Positions 8,091-17,230 are shown, counted from the first letter of the stretch. The stretch: DNA of 45,226 nucleotides from Pedobacter cryoconitis (GCF_003259615.1 NZ_QLLR01000041.1:1-45226), one strand, 5' to 3'. Notes: a model not told the origin generated them from the sequence alone. A program made the numbers and translations.

Positions 8091-11000
8091 TTAGTTGAAG
8101 CTATATCTTGCGCCAACTTGAATCTGGTATCTTGAAGGAAGATCTGTATTCACTCTGAAAGTAGAGTTTGGCAAATCCTGACTTACTGTATAAGTAGGGA
8201 TCAGGTTTGTAGGACTAACCACTCCTTTATAAGACATAAAGTTTGTTAAAGAAGGGATTTGTGTTGCACCCCATTTCTTGTTCAGCAAGTTACCAAAGTT
8301 GATAATATCAACAGAGATTTCGAATCTGCTATTAGAATTTGAACCAAATACAGTTTTAATCTGTTGTAAAATTCTGATGTCAAAACGATTTGCCCAAGGG
8401 TATTCACCACCGTTTCTTTCCGCAATCTGACCTCTGTGTTTGCTCAGATATTTATCCTGATTGATATAAGCATCTAATCTCGCCCATTGCTGATCAGCTG
8501 TCTCTGCATAAGATTTACCAGCAACAGCAGGAATATCTAATAAGCGAATATCATTACGATCTTTAGGAATGTACATTAAATCGTTAAATGTAGAGTTGTC
8601 ATTGTTCACGTTTCCTGCAGTAACATAAGAGAACCTGGTGTTACCAAAAGAATCACCATAAGGAGAACCTTCATAAACTACACCAATAGAGGTAGGTAAT
8701 TTAGGGATAATCGAGAAGTTGAAATTAACAGCTGCAATGATTCTGTTTTTAACTAAGAAACTGCTATAAGCCAGTACTGGTTTATTTGGATCACCAGCAA
8801 CCTGGTTACCATTGAAAGCAGACGCAGCCTGTGAACCTGGAGTTGAAGTAATATCACGCGCATCACTTCTGGTATAAGCTATCATAATATCAGCGAATGA
8901 TCCGAATCTTTTTTGAATCTGACCAGTTAAACTCCACGCATAACCTTTGTTTGTGTTATCAAATACAATCGCATTCGTTAAGAAAGGATTAATTCTGTTT
9001 AAGTTACCACCAGGGAAGTAAGGACGTGTATCGCCAGAACCTGTAAGGTTAGCCGTTGGGTTAACTAAATTCGCATCTCTGTGGAATACCTCGTTTAATG
9101 ATTTAGTATACAAACCATCAACAGTAGCTACTAAACCGCCTGGCAATTTATAATCAACCGCTAAACTTGATCTCCAGATTTGTGGAACTTTAAAGTTATT
9201 AGAAGCCTGGTTAATTGCAAAAGTTGCAGGGTTTCCTGGATTAGCAGGAATATACTCTGCTGGATTTGGACTAAAAGGACGGTTTTTTGGATTAGTTAAG
9301 AAATCATTACCAGTTCCCAGACCTGTATTCCCAGCCTGATTAGTTAACCATACTGCAGGAACAGCACCAGTAAAGATACCAGAACCACCACGTACCTGAA
9401 CAGTACCATCACCTTTAACATCCCAGTTGAAACCAACACGAGGGGAGAATAAAATCTGTGTTTTAGGTAATTTTCCAACATCCAGTTTCTCACCATCACG
9501 GAAAGTAGCCGCAGTTATCAGTGGATTAGATTGGATTGTTGAAGTATAAATTGGCATATCTAATCTTAAACCATAAGTCAGTTTAAAGTTAGGTTTGATA
9601 TACCACTCATCCTGTGCATAAACTGCAACCGGCATCTGGCTGAAAGTAGCTGCTGCCGGTATTGGGTTATTTTTATCAGTCGAATAAGTTAACTGGTACA
9701 AAAGGGGATTAACTGAAGTACTACCATTTGCTGCTGCAACAAAGTCTGATACGCTTTTGTATCTGAACTGTCCGTATAAGAACTGAGCAAAGGCATTTTG
9801 AAATTTCTGGTATCCTACAGAACCACCAATAGTGATGGTATGGTTACCAGCAAAAATGTTAAAGTTTTCATTTAAAGTATATATATCCTGGTTTAAAGTA
9901 TTCAAACCACTGAAAGGTTCAGTTCCTAATGAAATATAGTTTGAACCATTTCCGTCTTCAATATCCACTACAGGGAAAGGATTCCCTTTTGCTTTACGGT
10001 AATCACGGAAGCCAGTATAAACCAATTGCAGGTTGTTTGCTAACTTATCACTGAAACGCGTGTTTAATTCTGCAGTTACCGAATTAATATTGTTATACTG
10101 TGTGTAAGTCATATTATCATAAACCATCGAAGTTAGTGATGGTCCGCGTCCTGTGTTAGAGTTCGAAGTACTTACACCAGCATCTTTGAAAGATTTAAGA
10201 TAATTATAACGTACAGTTAATCTGTTGGCATCATTGATATTCCAGTCTAAACGTGCAGTAACGTTATCTGCATTTTGCTGATTGCTGTATCCTGAATATA
10301 CACCCGGATCATAACCGAATTTATTAAGCACAGTATTTTTTACCAGGTCTAAATCGCTGGTTAATACTCTCGACATATTTTTAGGGTCTGTCGCTTTATT
10401 TGCTACTGCATTTGGATTAGCAATAAGACTGGTCGCTGGAGAAGTACGTCTTGAAATCTCACCATTCACAAAGAAGAATAATTTATTCTGAACGATTGCT
10501 CCGCCTAATCTGAAACCAAACTGCTTATTTAAAAACGTTTGTGTTTTTTTATCAAGTTTTGTATCACCAACATCATAACCTTGTAAGTTCTGATCTTTGT
10601 AATATGTATAAACCGAACCTGAAAATTTATTTGTACCTGCTTTAGTAATGGCATTCACACCAGCACCAGTAAAACCACTTTGTTTTACATCATAAGGAGC
10701 AAGATTGACCTGTAATTCTTCCAGGGCATCTAAAGAGAAAGGCTGAGCTCCCGTTCCACCACCAGGTAATGATGATAAACCGAAAACGTTGTTCATTTGC
10801 GCACCATCTAATGTCAGTGAGTTAAACAAACTGTTTCTGCCCGCAAAAGAGAAACCATCACCTTTAGTATTAGCCTGAGGAGTTAATTTCGTTAAATCAG
10901 TAATACTTCTGGAAACTGCCGGAAGCTGTTCAATTTGTTTTTGTGACACGTTGGTCGCAGCACCGGTTCTTGAACTGTTAATGATCTTACTTTTGTTCGC

Positions 11001-11372
11001 TGTAATTACAACGTCGCTTAATTGCTGCGCTCCGTCTGACAAAACAACATTCAATGGATAAGAACCACCTAATTTTAGATTAAGGTTGTCATATTTAGCA
11101 GCCTGAAATCCAATAAAAGTAATGGTTACTGAGTAAGGACCACCAACACGCATGTTAGCGATTGTAAAACGACCATCGCCGTTAGTAGTTGTCGTATAAA
11201 CTGAACCCGTTGGCACGTGGATAGCTTTAACGCTCGCACCAGGTAACGGTCCTTTAGCGTCTTTAACGACACCCGTCATCGCTGAGGTAGTTACCTGAGC
11301 ATTCGCGGAGAAGATGGTTCCCACAACAGCCAACATGATTACTACAATTTTAAATAGTAAAGATTTCTTCAT
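8091..11372 (-). CDS. Oar-like TonB-dependent outer-membrane receptor with carboxypeptidase-regulatory domain
   Basis: The 1093-residue protein has a signal peptide ending ANA|Q at residue 25/26. A CarboxypepD_reg/CNA-B-like beta-sandwich (about 27-110; TGVVKDAKGPLPGASVKAI) precedes a TonB plug (about 115-240; LSDVVITANKSKI, SFAGRNSLFNSLTLDGAQMNNVFG) and a large beta-barrel ending in aromatic YSFN, as expected for outer-membrane insertion. The plug and barrel resemble Myxococcus Oar-type receptors rather than SusC of a polysaccharide locus: there is no SusD partner next to it. It should import a ligand with TonB-ExbBD energy, but the ligand is unknown. The gene is monocistronic, with its own promoter (-7 box 11443-11450) and terminator, and no neighbour suggests a specific substrate. 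Confidence 0.92.
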   Translation of the reverse strand: MKKSLLFKIVVIMLAVVGTIFSANAQVTTSAMTGVVKDAKGPLPGASVKAIHVPTGSVYTTTTNGDGRFTIANMRVGGPYSVTITFIGFQAAKYDNLNLKLGGSYPLNVVLSDGAQQLSDVVITANKSKIINSSRTGAATNVSQKQIEQLPAVSRSITDLTKLTPQANTKGDGFSFAGRNSLFNSLTLDGAQMNNVFGLSSLPGGGTGAQPFSLDALEELQVNLAPYDVKQSGFTGAGVNAITKAGTNKFSGSVYTYYKDQNLQGYDVGDTKLDKKTQTFLNKQFGFRLGGAIVQNKLFFFVNGEISRRTSPATSLIANPNAVANKATDPKNMSRVLTSDLDLVKNTVLNKFGYDPGVYSGYSNQQNADNVTARLDWNINDANRLTVRYNYLKSFKDAGVSTSNSNTGRGPSLTSMVYDNMTYTQYNNINSVTAELNTRFSDKLANNLQLVYTGFRDYRKAKGNPFPVVDIEDGNGSNYISLGTEPFSGLNTLNQDIYTLNENFNIFAGNHTITIGGSVGYQKFQNAFAQFLYGQFRYKSVSDFVAAANGSTSVNPLLYQLTYSTDKNNPIPAAATFSQMPVAVYAQDEWYIKPNFKLTYGLRLDMPIYTSTIQSNPLITAATFRDGEKLDVGKLPKTQILFSPRVGFNWDVKGDGTVQVRGGSGIFTGAVPAVWLTNQAGNTGLGTGNDFLTNPKNRPFSPNPAEYIPANPGNPATFAINQASNNFKVPQIWRSSLAVDYKLPGGLVATVDGLYTKSLNEVFHRDANLVNPTANLTGSGDTRPYFPGGNLNRINPFLTNAIVFDNTNKGYAWSLTGQIQKRFGSFADIMIAYTRSDARDITSTPGSQAASAFNGNQVAGDPNKPVLAYSSFLVKNRIIAAVNFNFSIIPKLPTSIGVVYEGSPYGDSFGNTRFSYVTAGNVNNDNSTFNDLMYIPKDRNDIRLLDIPAVAGKSYAETADQQWARLDAYINQDKYLSKHRGQIAERNGGEYPWANRFDIRILQQIKTVFGSNSNSRFEISVDIINFGNLLNKKWGATQIPSLTNFMSYKGVVSPTNLIPTYTVSQDLPNSTFRVNTDLPSRYQIQVGARYSFN

Positions 11373-11403
11373 ACTTTCTTTGTTAATGAATTTTGTTTTG
11401 TTT

Positions 11404-11420
11404 TAAACGCAATGCGTTTA
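11404..11420. repeat. Palindrome in the 5' leader of the TonB receptor gene
   Basis: TAAACGC-AAT-GCGTTTA has perfect 7-bp arms. It lies between the -7 box and the receptor start codon, so it would be transcribed. It may be a repressor operator or a small RNA hairpin near the ribosome-binding region. Confidence 0.5.
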
Positions 11421-11442
11421 GGTACATAATAGTTTACAGCCA

Positions 11443-11450
11443 CAAAAGTA
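11443..11450 (-). promoter_or_regulatory. -7 box for the TonB receptor gene
   Basis: On the minus strand the sequence is TACTTTTG, an exact match to the Bacteroidota TAnnTTTG consensus, about 70 bases before the start codon. No well-spaced TTG was found upstream: the nearest one leaves a 13-nt spacer. Confidence 0.5.
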
Positions 11451-11677
11451 TAGATAAAAAATACAACGTTTTAGCTTTCAATGTTAATAAATCATTAATT
11501 ATATATGTTTTTTATCCACATTTAACATTTATAATACATGCTTAACCCACAGTTTATCAGTTCATTATTTGGAATAACCGGAAATGACGCTATTTCCTGA
11601 AAACGCGATTCCGGTCAATGCTACTTACAAATTCACGTCACAAAAATCAAATACGCTGTTTAACGAACAATTTTTTT

Positions 11678-11685
11678 TAATTTTG
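11678..11685 (+). promoter_or_regulatory. -7 box for lpdA
   Basis: TAATTTTG matches TAnnTTTG exactly and ends 33 bases before the lpdA start codon. A -33 TTG at the right distance is not evident. Confidence 0.45.
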
Positions 11686-11718
11686 GGCTTTACTAAGTAA
11701 AGTCCCCTATTAAAAGAT

Positions 11719-13107
11719 ATGAACTACGATGTAATTATAATAGGTAGCGGTCCCGGCGGATACGTTGCTGCAATCAGAGCGTCACAATTAGGTTTAAAAA
11801 CTGCAATTGTAGAACGTGAATCCTTAGGTGGAATCTGCCTTAACTGGGGCTGTATCCCAACCAAAGCTTTATTAAAAAGTGCACAGGTATTTGAATATAT
11901 CAATCATGCAGCAGAATACGGTATCAAAACTGCCGAAGCTGAAGCTGATTTCGCAGCTGTGATCAAACGCAGCCGTGGTGTAGCTGAAGGAATGAGCAAA
12001 GGCGTTCAGTTTTTAATGAAAAAAAACAAAATTGACGTGGTAATGGGTACCGGTAAAGTTAAACCGGGTAATAAGGTTGAAGTTAAAGGTGCGGACGGTT
12101 CTACTTCAGAATTAACTGCAAAAAATATTATCCTTGCTACAGGCGGACGTTCAAAAGAATTGCCAAGTGTAAAACAAGATGGTAAAAAAATCATCGGCTA
12201 CAGACAAGCAATGGTTTTACCTGAAATGCCTAAATCAATGGTTATCGTTGGTTCTGGAGCTATCGGAGTAGAATTTGCTTATTTCTATGCAACTATGGGA
12301 ACAAAAGTGACTGTTGTTGAATTCATGGAGAACATTGTTCCTGTAGAAGACGAAGACGTTTCGAAACAATTACTGCGCAGCTTCAAAAAAGTTGGCATCG
12401 AAGTAATGACTTCATCAAGCGTTGAATCAGTTGATACAACTGGCGCAGGCTGTAAAGTTCAGGTTAAAACTGCTGCTGGTATGCAGACTATTGAATGTGA
12501 CATTGTTCTTTCTGCTGCTGGTGTAGTGGCAAACCTTGAAAACATAGGTCTGGAAGAAACAGGTATCAAAACTGAAAAAGGTAAAGTAGTCGTAGACGAA
12601 TTCTATAATACTTCTGTAAAAGGATATTATGCAATTGGTGATATTGTTGGCGGACAAGCCTTAGCGCATGTAGCCTCTGCTGAAGGAATTATCTGTGTAG
12701 AAAAAATCGCTGGACAGTCTCCTGAGCCATTAGATTATAACAATATTCCGGGCTGTACGTACTGTTCACCTGAAATTGCTTCTGTAGGTTATACAGAAAA
12801 GGCAGCGAAAGCAGCTGGTTACGAACTGAAAATTGGTAAATTCCCATTCTCAGCTTCAGGTAAAGCTAGTGCAGCTGGCGCGAAAGATGGTTTCATCAAA
12901 ATGATTTATGACGCTAAATACGGTGAACTTTTAGGCGCGCACATGATTGGTGCTAACGTAACTGAATTAATCGCAGAAATCGTTGTTGCCCGTAAATTAG
13001 AAACTACTGGTCACGAAATGTTAAAAGCTGTCCACCCTCACCCAACAATGAGTGAAGCGATCATGGAAGCTACTGCTGATGCTTACGGAGAAGTAATTCA
13101 CTTGTAA
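11719..13107 (+). CDS. lpdA: Dihydrolipoyl dehydrogenase (E3)
   Basis: The 462-residue flavoprotein reoxidises dihydrolipoamide of the 2-oxoacid dehydrogenase and glycine-cleavage complexes with NAD+. The N-terminal FAD motif IIIGSGPGGYVAA is followed by the redox disulfide in GGICLNWGCIPTK (Cys40 and Cys45, the CxxxxC spacing of E3). A second Rossmann motif (VIVGSGAIGVEFAYF) binds NAD. The FAD contact YAIGDIVGG and the C-terminal dimerisation domain end in HPHPTMSEAI, with His441 and Glu446 as the catalytic pair. All expected residues are present. The gene is alone, with its own promoter-like box and a strong terminator, so it may serve several complexes encoded elsewhere. Confidence 0.97.
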   Translation: MNYDVIIIGSGPGGYVAAIRASQLGLKTAIVERESLGGICLNWGCIPTKALLKSAQVFEYINHAAEYGIKTAEAEADFAAVIKRSRGVAEGMSKGVQFLMKKNKIDVVMGTGKVKPGNKVEVKGADGSTSELTAKNIILATGGRSKELPSVKQDGKKIIGYRQAMVLPEMPKSMVIVGSGAIGVEFAYFYATMGTKVTVVEFMENIVPVEDEDVSKQLLRSFKKVGIEVMTSSSVESVDTTGAGCKVQVKTAAGMQTIECDIVLSAAGVVANLENIGLEETGIKTEKGKVVVDEFYNTSVKGYYAIGDIVGGQALAHVASAEGIICVEKIAGQSPEPLDYNNIPGCTYCSPEIASVGYTEKAAKAAGYELKIGKFPFSASGKASAAGAKDGFIKMIYDAKYGELLGAHMIGANVTELIAEIVVARKLETTGHEMLKAVHPHPTMSEAIMEATADAYGEVIHL

Positions 13108-13132
13108 AACATCACTATATATATTACCATGT

Positions 13133-13158
13133 AAACCCGCTGATAACTCAGCGGGTTT
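13133..13158 (+). terminator. lpdA terminator
   Basis: AAACCCGCTGA (13133-13143) and TCAGCGGGTTT (13148-13158) pair perfectly around a TAAC loop, followed by CTTATTTTTA. It sits about 25 bases after the lpdA stop. Confidence 0.85.
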
Positions 13159-13190
13159 CTTATTTTTACAGCATACCAAATTTTATTCAG

Positions 13191-14030
13191 ATGAACTTAC
13201 ATACTATAGATACCGGATTATTTAAACTGGACGGCGGTGCGATGTTTGGCGTTGTTCCAAAATCTATCTGGCAAAAAAGTAATCCTGCAGATGCAAATAA
13301 TATGTGTACCTGGGCAATGCGCTGTTTATTAGTAGAAGACGGCAACCGCCTGATATTAATAGATACTGGGATCGGTAATAAACAAAATGAAAAATTTCTG
13401 AGCCATTATTACCTGCATGGTGATGATACCATGGAGAAGTCACTCGCAGCAAAAGGGTTCAGTCCGGCTGATATTACGGACGTATTCCTCACACATTTAC
13501 ACTTTGACCACTGCGGCGGGGCAATTGTGCGCGAAGGTGAAAAACTGGTTCCTGCCTTTAAACAAGCTACCTACTGGAGTAATGAAAAACACTGGGACTG
13601 GGCAGTTCATCCCAATGACAGGGAAAAAGCTTCTTTTCTAAAGGATAATATCCTGCCACTTCAAGAAAGCGGTCAGTTGAAATTTATTGACGATCAGGAA
13701 GGAATTGAGTTTCAGTCTGGCTTTAAAGTACGTTTCGCATTCGGCCATACCGATGCCATGATGCTGCCTGAACTGACTTACAAAGACCATACTATTATTT
13801 ATACAGCAGATTTGCTGCCTTCTACCGGGCATATTCCCCTGCCCTATGTCATGTCCTATGATATGTTTCCCTTACAGACCTTAAAAGAGAAGAAAGCATT
13901 TTTAGAAGAAGCAGCTGAAAAAAACTACATTCTTTATTTAGAGCATGATTCCATGAATGAATGCTGCACCGTACAACAGACTGAAAAAGGGATCAGATTA
14001 AAAGATACTTTGAAACTGGCAGATTTATAA
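13191..14030 (+). CDS. Metallo-beta-lactamase-fold hydrolase
   Basis: The 279-residue protein has the dinuclear-zinc motif H-x-H-x-D-H at residues 102-107 (HLHFDH). The other ligands also look present: His in FGHTDAMM, Asp in YTADLLP and His near the C-terminus in LEHDS. The whole-length pattern, with a CTWAMRCLLVEDGNRLILIDTG opening and no extra domain, fits the small-molecule hydrolase branch that includes lactonase-like enzymes rather than RNases or glyoxalase II. The substrate cannot be assigned: quorum-signal lactonase activity is only one possibility. It lies 32 bases after the lpdA terminator and probably has its own promoter. Confidence 0.85.
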   Translation: MNLHTIDTGLFKLDGGAMFGVVPKSIWQKSNPADANNMCTWAMRCLLVEDGNRLILIDTGIGNKQNEKFLSHYYLHGDDTMEKSLAAKGFSPADITDVFLTHLHFDHCGGAIVREGEKLVPAFKQATYWSNEKHWDWAVHPNDREKASFLKDNILPLQESGQLKFIDDQEGIEFQSGFKVRFAFGHTDAMMLPELTYKDHTIIYTADLLPSTGHIPLPYVMSYDMFPLQTLKEKKAFLEEAAEKNYILYLEHDSMNECCTVQQTEKGIRLKDTLKLADL

Positions 14031-14061
14031 CCTGTTTTTGAATCAAATTTAAATATAAAGA

Positions 14062-14274
14062 TTAAACAGGCATTGGATTATATTCCAGAATATCTCCCGG
14101 CTGACAGTCCAGTGCCTTACAAATAGCTTCCAGAGTTTCCAGACGGATCGCTTTTGCCTTTCCTGTTTTCAGGATCGAAAGATTAGATAAGGTAATTCCC
14201 ACCTTTAAGCTCAATTCAGTAAGAGACACTTTGCGTTTCGCGAGCATTACATCTAAATTAATAACTATGGGCAT
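14062..14274 (-). CDS. Small XRE/Cro-type helix-turn-helix regulator (YozG-like)
   Basis: From ATG 14274 the protein has 70 residues and is almost entirely one HTH_3/Cro-CI domain: MLAKRKVSLTELSLKVGIT, SNLSILKTGKAKAIRLETLEAICKALDCQPGDILEY. It closely follows the pattern of YozG-type regulators, which begin near MPIVINLDVMLAKRK. That is why I chose this start over the in-frame ATG at 14337, which would add 21 residues not typical of the family. Targets are unknown. It is convergent with the metallo-hydrolase gene and divergent from rpoD, from which it is separated by about 460 bases. Small proteins of this kind often sit beside a DUF2975 membrane partner, which is absent here. Confidence 0.75.
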   Translation of the reverse strand: MPIVINLDVMLAKRKVSLTELSLKVGITLSNLSILKTGKAKAIRLETLEAICKALDCQPGDILEYNPMPV

Positions 14275-14337
14275 AAGCAAATGGTTGTTGAATTTATATT
14301 GATAAAAATCGGTAAAATTGTCGGCTTTTGCAGACAT

Positions 14338-14734
14338 CTTTTGTAAAATGATAGGATTTTAAGAAAAAATCATAAAAATCAGCGTGACAATATCAAACAA
14401 TACTGACAGACATATGTTAACTGAGAAACATTTTTTTAATTAAATTATCATATTAAATCAATAAAATGCCATGAATTTTATAAAAATAATAGAACTATCT
14501 AAAAGATGAATTATTAAATAACAAGCATTTATCATCGATATGCAATAAATAATGTACATTTATCAATATAAGGCACGCAGACTGTCAAATGTACTTTGGA
14601 ATAATTATTGCTATTAAATTATCGTACAAATAACCAGTGTAAAGTGTAACATTTTCAGGAATTTATGTTTTTAAATTGCCTTTTAATCCTTACTTTTGCA
14701 CGTTCTAACACATAAAGAGCACCAAAGCACATAA
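14338..14734. other. AT-rich gap upstream of rpoD
   Basis: About 400 bases of very AT-rich sequence lie between the XRE regulator and rpoD. The only convincing element is the rpoD -7 box at 14691-14698. I see no ORF, tRNA or stable hairpin in the rest. Confidence 0.6.
14691..14698 (+). promoter_or_regulatory. -7 box for rpoD
   Basis: TACTTTTG matches TAnnTTTG exactly, 36 bases before the rpoD start codon. No TTG sits at the ideal distance; a T-rich stretch occupies the -33 position. Confidence 0.55.
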
Positions 14735-15595
14735 ATGAGACAACTCAAAATCACCCAATCCATAACCAATCGCGAGAGTCAATCTCTAGACAAATATCTT
14801 CATGAGATTGGTAAAGTAGATTTAATCACCGCAGAAGAAGAAGTAATCCTGGCAAGAAAGATACGTGAAGGTGATCAGGCCGCATTAGAGCGTCTGACAA
14901 AAACAAACTTACGTTTCGTTGTTTCGGTAGCTAAGCAGTATCAAAATCAGGGATTGACTTTAGGTGATTTAATTAATGAGGGTAACCTTGGACTAATCAA
15001 AGCAGCGAAACGTTTTGATGAAACTAAAGGTTTCAAATTCATTTCATATGCAGTATGGTGGATTCGTCAGTCAATTTTACAGGCTATTGCTGAACAAAGC
15101 CGTATTGTACGTCTTCCATTAAACCAGGTTGGTTCATTGAGTAAGATCAGTAAGGCATTCTCTAAATTGGAGCAGGAATTTGAACGCGAACCTTCTCCGG
15201 AAGAATTAGCTGATATTCTGGAAACTACTGTTGATAAAATTTCTGATACTTTAAGTAACTCAGGAAGACATGTATCAATGGATGCCCCTTTCGTACAAGG
15301 TGAAGAAAACACATTACTGGATGTTTTAGAAAATCATGAACCTAATACAGACAGTAGTTTAATTAACGAATCACTTTCTGAAGAGATCAAACGTTCTTTA
15401 TCTACCCTAACAGAACGTGAACGCGAAATTATCGTTCTTTTCTTTGGCTTAAGCACAAATCATCCGCTTTCTCTGGAAGAAATCGGTGAGAAATTTAACT
15501 TAACCCGTGAGCGTGTCCGTCAGATCAAAGACAAAGCGCTACAACGTTTACGTCATACTTCACGTAGCAAAATATTAAAATCATACTTAGGTTAA
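14735..15595 (+). CDS. rpoD: Primary sigma factor of RNA polymerase (RpoD/SigA)
   Basis: The 286-residue protein has region 1.2 (DKYLHEIGKVDLITAEEEVILARKI), region 2 with core-binding and -10 recognition/melting segments (GLTLGDLINEGNLGLIKAAKRFDETKGFKFISYAVWWIRQSILQAI), region 3 and region 4 (LTEREREIIVLFFGL, then the HTH SLEEIGEKFNLTRERVRQIKDKALQRLR). It lacks the long acidic N-terminal region 1.1 and non-conserved insert of proteobacterial RpoD, which is normal for Bacteroidota housekeeping sigma factors that read TTG/TAnnTTTG promoters. Such promoters occur repeatedly in this window. The gene is monocistronic and ends in a hairpin terminator that overlaps the next promoter. Confidence 0.95.
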   Translation: MRQLKITQSITNRESQSLDKYLHEIGKVDLITAEEEVILARKIREGDQAALERLTKTNLRFVVSVAKQYQNQGLTLGDLINEGNLGLIKAAKRFDETKGFKFISYAVWWIRQSILQAIAEQSRIVRLPLNQVGSLSKISKAFSKLEQEFEREPSPEELADILETTVDKISDTLSNSGRHVSMDAPFVQGEENTLLDVLENHEPNTDSSLINESLSEEIKRSLSTLTEREREIIVLFFGLSTNHPLSLEEIGEKFNLTRERVRQIKDKALQRLRHTSRSKILKSYLG

Positions 15596-15649
15596 CAATT
15601 GAATTGCCGTTTAAAATTTAAATAGACAATCAGGTTAAATATCGGATAG

Positions 15650-15679
15650 AAAAAGATTGGGTTTCCCCCAATCTTTTTT
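15650..15679 (+). terminator. rpoD terminator
   Basis: AAAAAGATTGGG (15650-15661) and CCCAATCTTTTT (15667-15678) are perfect 12-bp arms with a 5-nt loop and a T run. The -33 and part of the spacer of the gap promoter lie inside it. Confidence 0.88.
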
Positions 15680-15686
15680 ACTTTTG
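15657..15686 (+). promoter_or_regulatory. gap promoter embedded in the rpoD terminator
   Basis: TTG (15657-15659), a 19-nt spacer and TACTTTTG (15679-15686) match the Bacteroidota TTG-N19-TAnnTTTG consensus exactly. The start codon of gap follows 26 bases after the box. Confidence 0.75.
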
Positions 15687-15712
15687 TGGCACTCTAACCA
15701 AATAATCCCGAT

Positions 15713-17161
15713 ATGTTTAATAAATACCAATCCGAATTTCAGAACTGGATTGAAAAAGAGAAAAAAGCAGTTGAATTACTGAATGTTGTAGGCCAGTTAT
15801 GGTTCGACAGATCTATTGAACTTGTGCTTTTTCGTAAACCATTATTCGACGTAGGCAGTAGCGAAATCCTTGCTCACCACCAGTACGCTAAAGAAATTTC
15901 AGGCCAGGACATTAACATTTATGAGACACTGGAGCTCGCAAATGAAATTGCCAAATGTAACCTTGCTCCTTCCCGTGTTGACATAGGAAGACTTGCAGCA
16001 GAGTGGCTGGATGAGAACAATGATTTTGCAACCATGCACGATTTTGTGATCAGCAAACTCAGCCGTCACATCGGCAAAGACAAAATCAGTCTTTTACCAA
16101 AGGATGTCGTGCTGTTTGGTTTCGGAAGAATTGGCAGACTGGCAGCTAGAGAACTGATCCTGCAGGCAGGTAAAGGTGAACAGCTCAGACTGCGTGCGAT
16201 CGTTACCAGGACTTATAGTGATGAGGAATTAATCAAACGCGCAGAATTATTACGCACAGACTCTGTTCACGGAACTTTTAACGGAATTATTATTGAAGAT
16301 TTCATCAATAAAGCACTGATCATCAATGGACAAACCATCTATTTTATTGTAGCTAACAATCCAGAGGACGTAGATTATACAACTTACGGCATTGCAGACG
16401 CTTTATTAATTGATAATACAGGCGTATTCCGTGACCGTGAAGGCCTTAGCCGTCATCTTGCAGCAAAAGGTATTGCTAAAGTATTACTGACCGCTCCGGC
16501 CAAGGGAGACATTCCGAATATTGTGGCTGGAATTAATGATGCAGATTTCGATTTCACCAAAGAAACTATTGTATCCAATGCTTCTTGTACCACCAATGCT
16601 ATTGTTCCGGTACTGAAAGTTATCGATGAGGCTTTTGGTATAGAAAAAGGACACATAGAAACAATCCATTCTTACACAAACGATCAGAATTTATTAGATA
16701 ACTATCATAAAAAATATCGCCGCGGCAGGTCTGCAGCTTTAAATATGGTCATCACTGAAACCGGAGCTGATAAAGCAGTGGCTAAAGTAATCCCTCATCT
16801 GGGTGGAAAACTGACAGGCAATGCAGTGCGTGTTCCTACACCAAACGTTTCATTGGCTATTCTTAACTTATCATTGAATAAAGTGACTTCCAGAGACGAG
16901 GTTATTGATATGATCAAACAGGCTTCTCTTTTCGGGGATCTGTCTGAACAAATAGAATTCTCTATTTCTAATGAACTGGTAAGTTCTGATTTAATCGGAA
17001 ACAGCCATGCTTCTATTATTGATGGTCCGGCTACGATTATGGCAAAAGACAATAAGTCTGTCGTAATTTACACCTGGTATGACAATGAATACGGCTATAC
17101 AAGACAAGTGATCCGCCTGGCTAAAAAACTAGCTGGTGTGGTGCGCTTAACTTATTACTAG
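15713..17161 (+). CDS. gap: Glyceraldehyde-3-phosphate dehydrogenase, long form
   Basis: The enzyme oxidises glyceraldehyde-3-phosphate with NAD(P)+ in glycolysis, or the reverse in gluconeogenesis. At 482 residues it is about 145 longer than classical GapA: residues 1-130 are a helical extension found in a known long-form GAPDH group. The Rossmann motif FGFGRIGRLAA starts at 135, the catalytic Cys292 sits in SNASCTTNAI and the C-terminal WYDNEYGY is intact. The extension and its position make it uncertain whether it is the glycolytic or the gluconeogenic enzyme. It has its own promoter and a palindromic terminator and is not in a glycolytic operon. Confidence 0.92.
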   Translation: MFNKYQSEFQNWIEKEKKAVELLNVVGQLWFDRSIELVLFRKPLFDVGSSEILAHHQYAKEISGQDINIYETLELANEIAKCNLAPSRVDIGRLAAEWLDENNDFATMHDFVISKLSRHIGKDKISLLPKDVVLFGFGRIGRLAARELILQAGKGEQLRLRAIVTRTYSDEELIKRAELLRTDSVHGTFNGIIIEDFINKALIINGQTIYFIVANNPEDVDYTTYGIADALLIDNTGVFRDREGLSRHLAAKGIAKVLLTAPAKGDIPNIVAGINDADFDFTKETIVSNASCTTNAIVPVLKVIDEAFGIEKGHIETIHSYTNDQNLLDNYHKKYRRGRSAALNMVITETGADKAVAKVIPHLGGKLTGNAVRVPTPNVSLAILNLSLNKVTSRDEVIDMIKQASLFGDLSEQIEFSISNELVSSDLIGNSHASIIDGPATIMAKDNKSVVIYTWYDNEYGYTRQVIRLAKKLAGVVRLTYY

Positions 17162-17175
17162 ACTCATTTAAAATC

Positions 17176-17216
17176 AAATCAAAAAGGCAGTTCAAATTGA
17201 ACTGCCTTTTTGATTT
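17176..17216. terminator. Bidirectional terminator, gap / aldo-keto reductase
   Basis: Two perfectly complementary 20-nt arms (17176-17195 and 17197-17216) flank a single central A. A/T-rich ends on both sides give a U tract in each direction. It lies between the convergent gap and aldo/keto reductase genes. Confidence 0.9.
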
Positions 17217-17230
17217 TAGAAAATCATTAC

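Larger units (their letters stand above)
11373..11718. other. Divergent regulatory region, TonB receptor / lpdA
   Basis: This 346-bp AT-rich gap carries promoter-like boxes for both flanking genes and a 17-bp palindrome at 11404-11420. The stretch between about 11460 and 11670 shows no ORF, RNA gene or convincing hairpin. Confidence 0.6.

Noticed and set aside
13191..14030. Calling the metallo-hydrolase a quorum-quenching lactonase
   Set aside because: The zinc motif is shared by many enzymes with different substrates, and nothing nearby points to acyl-homoserine lactones.
14031..14070. CCTGTTT/AAACAGG inverted repeat at the convergent metallo-hydrolase and XRE ends
   Set aside because: Only seven pairs with a 26-nt loop, so not convincing as a terminator despite containing the XRE stop codon.
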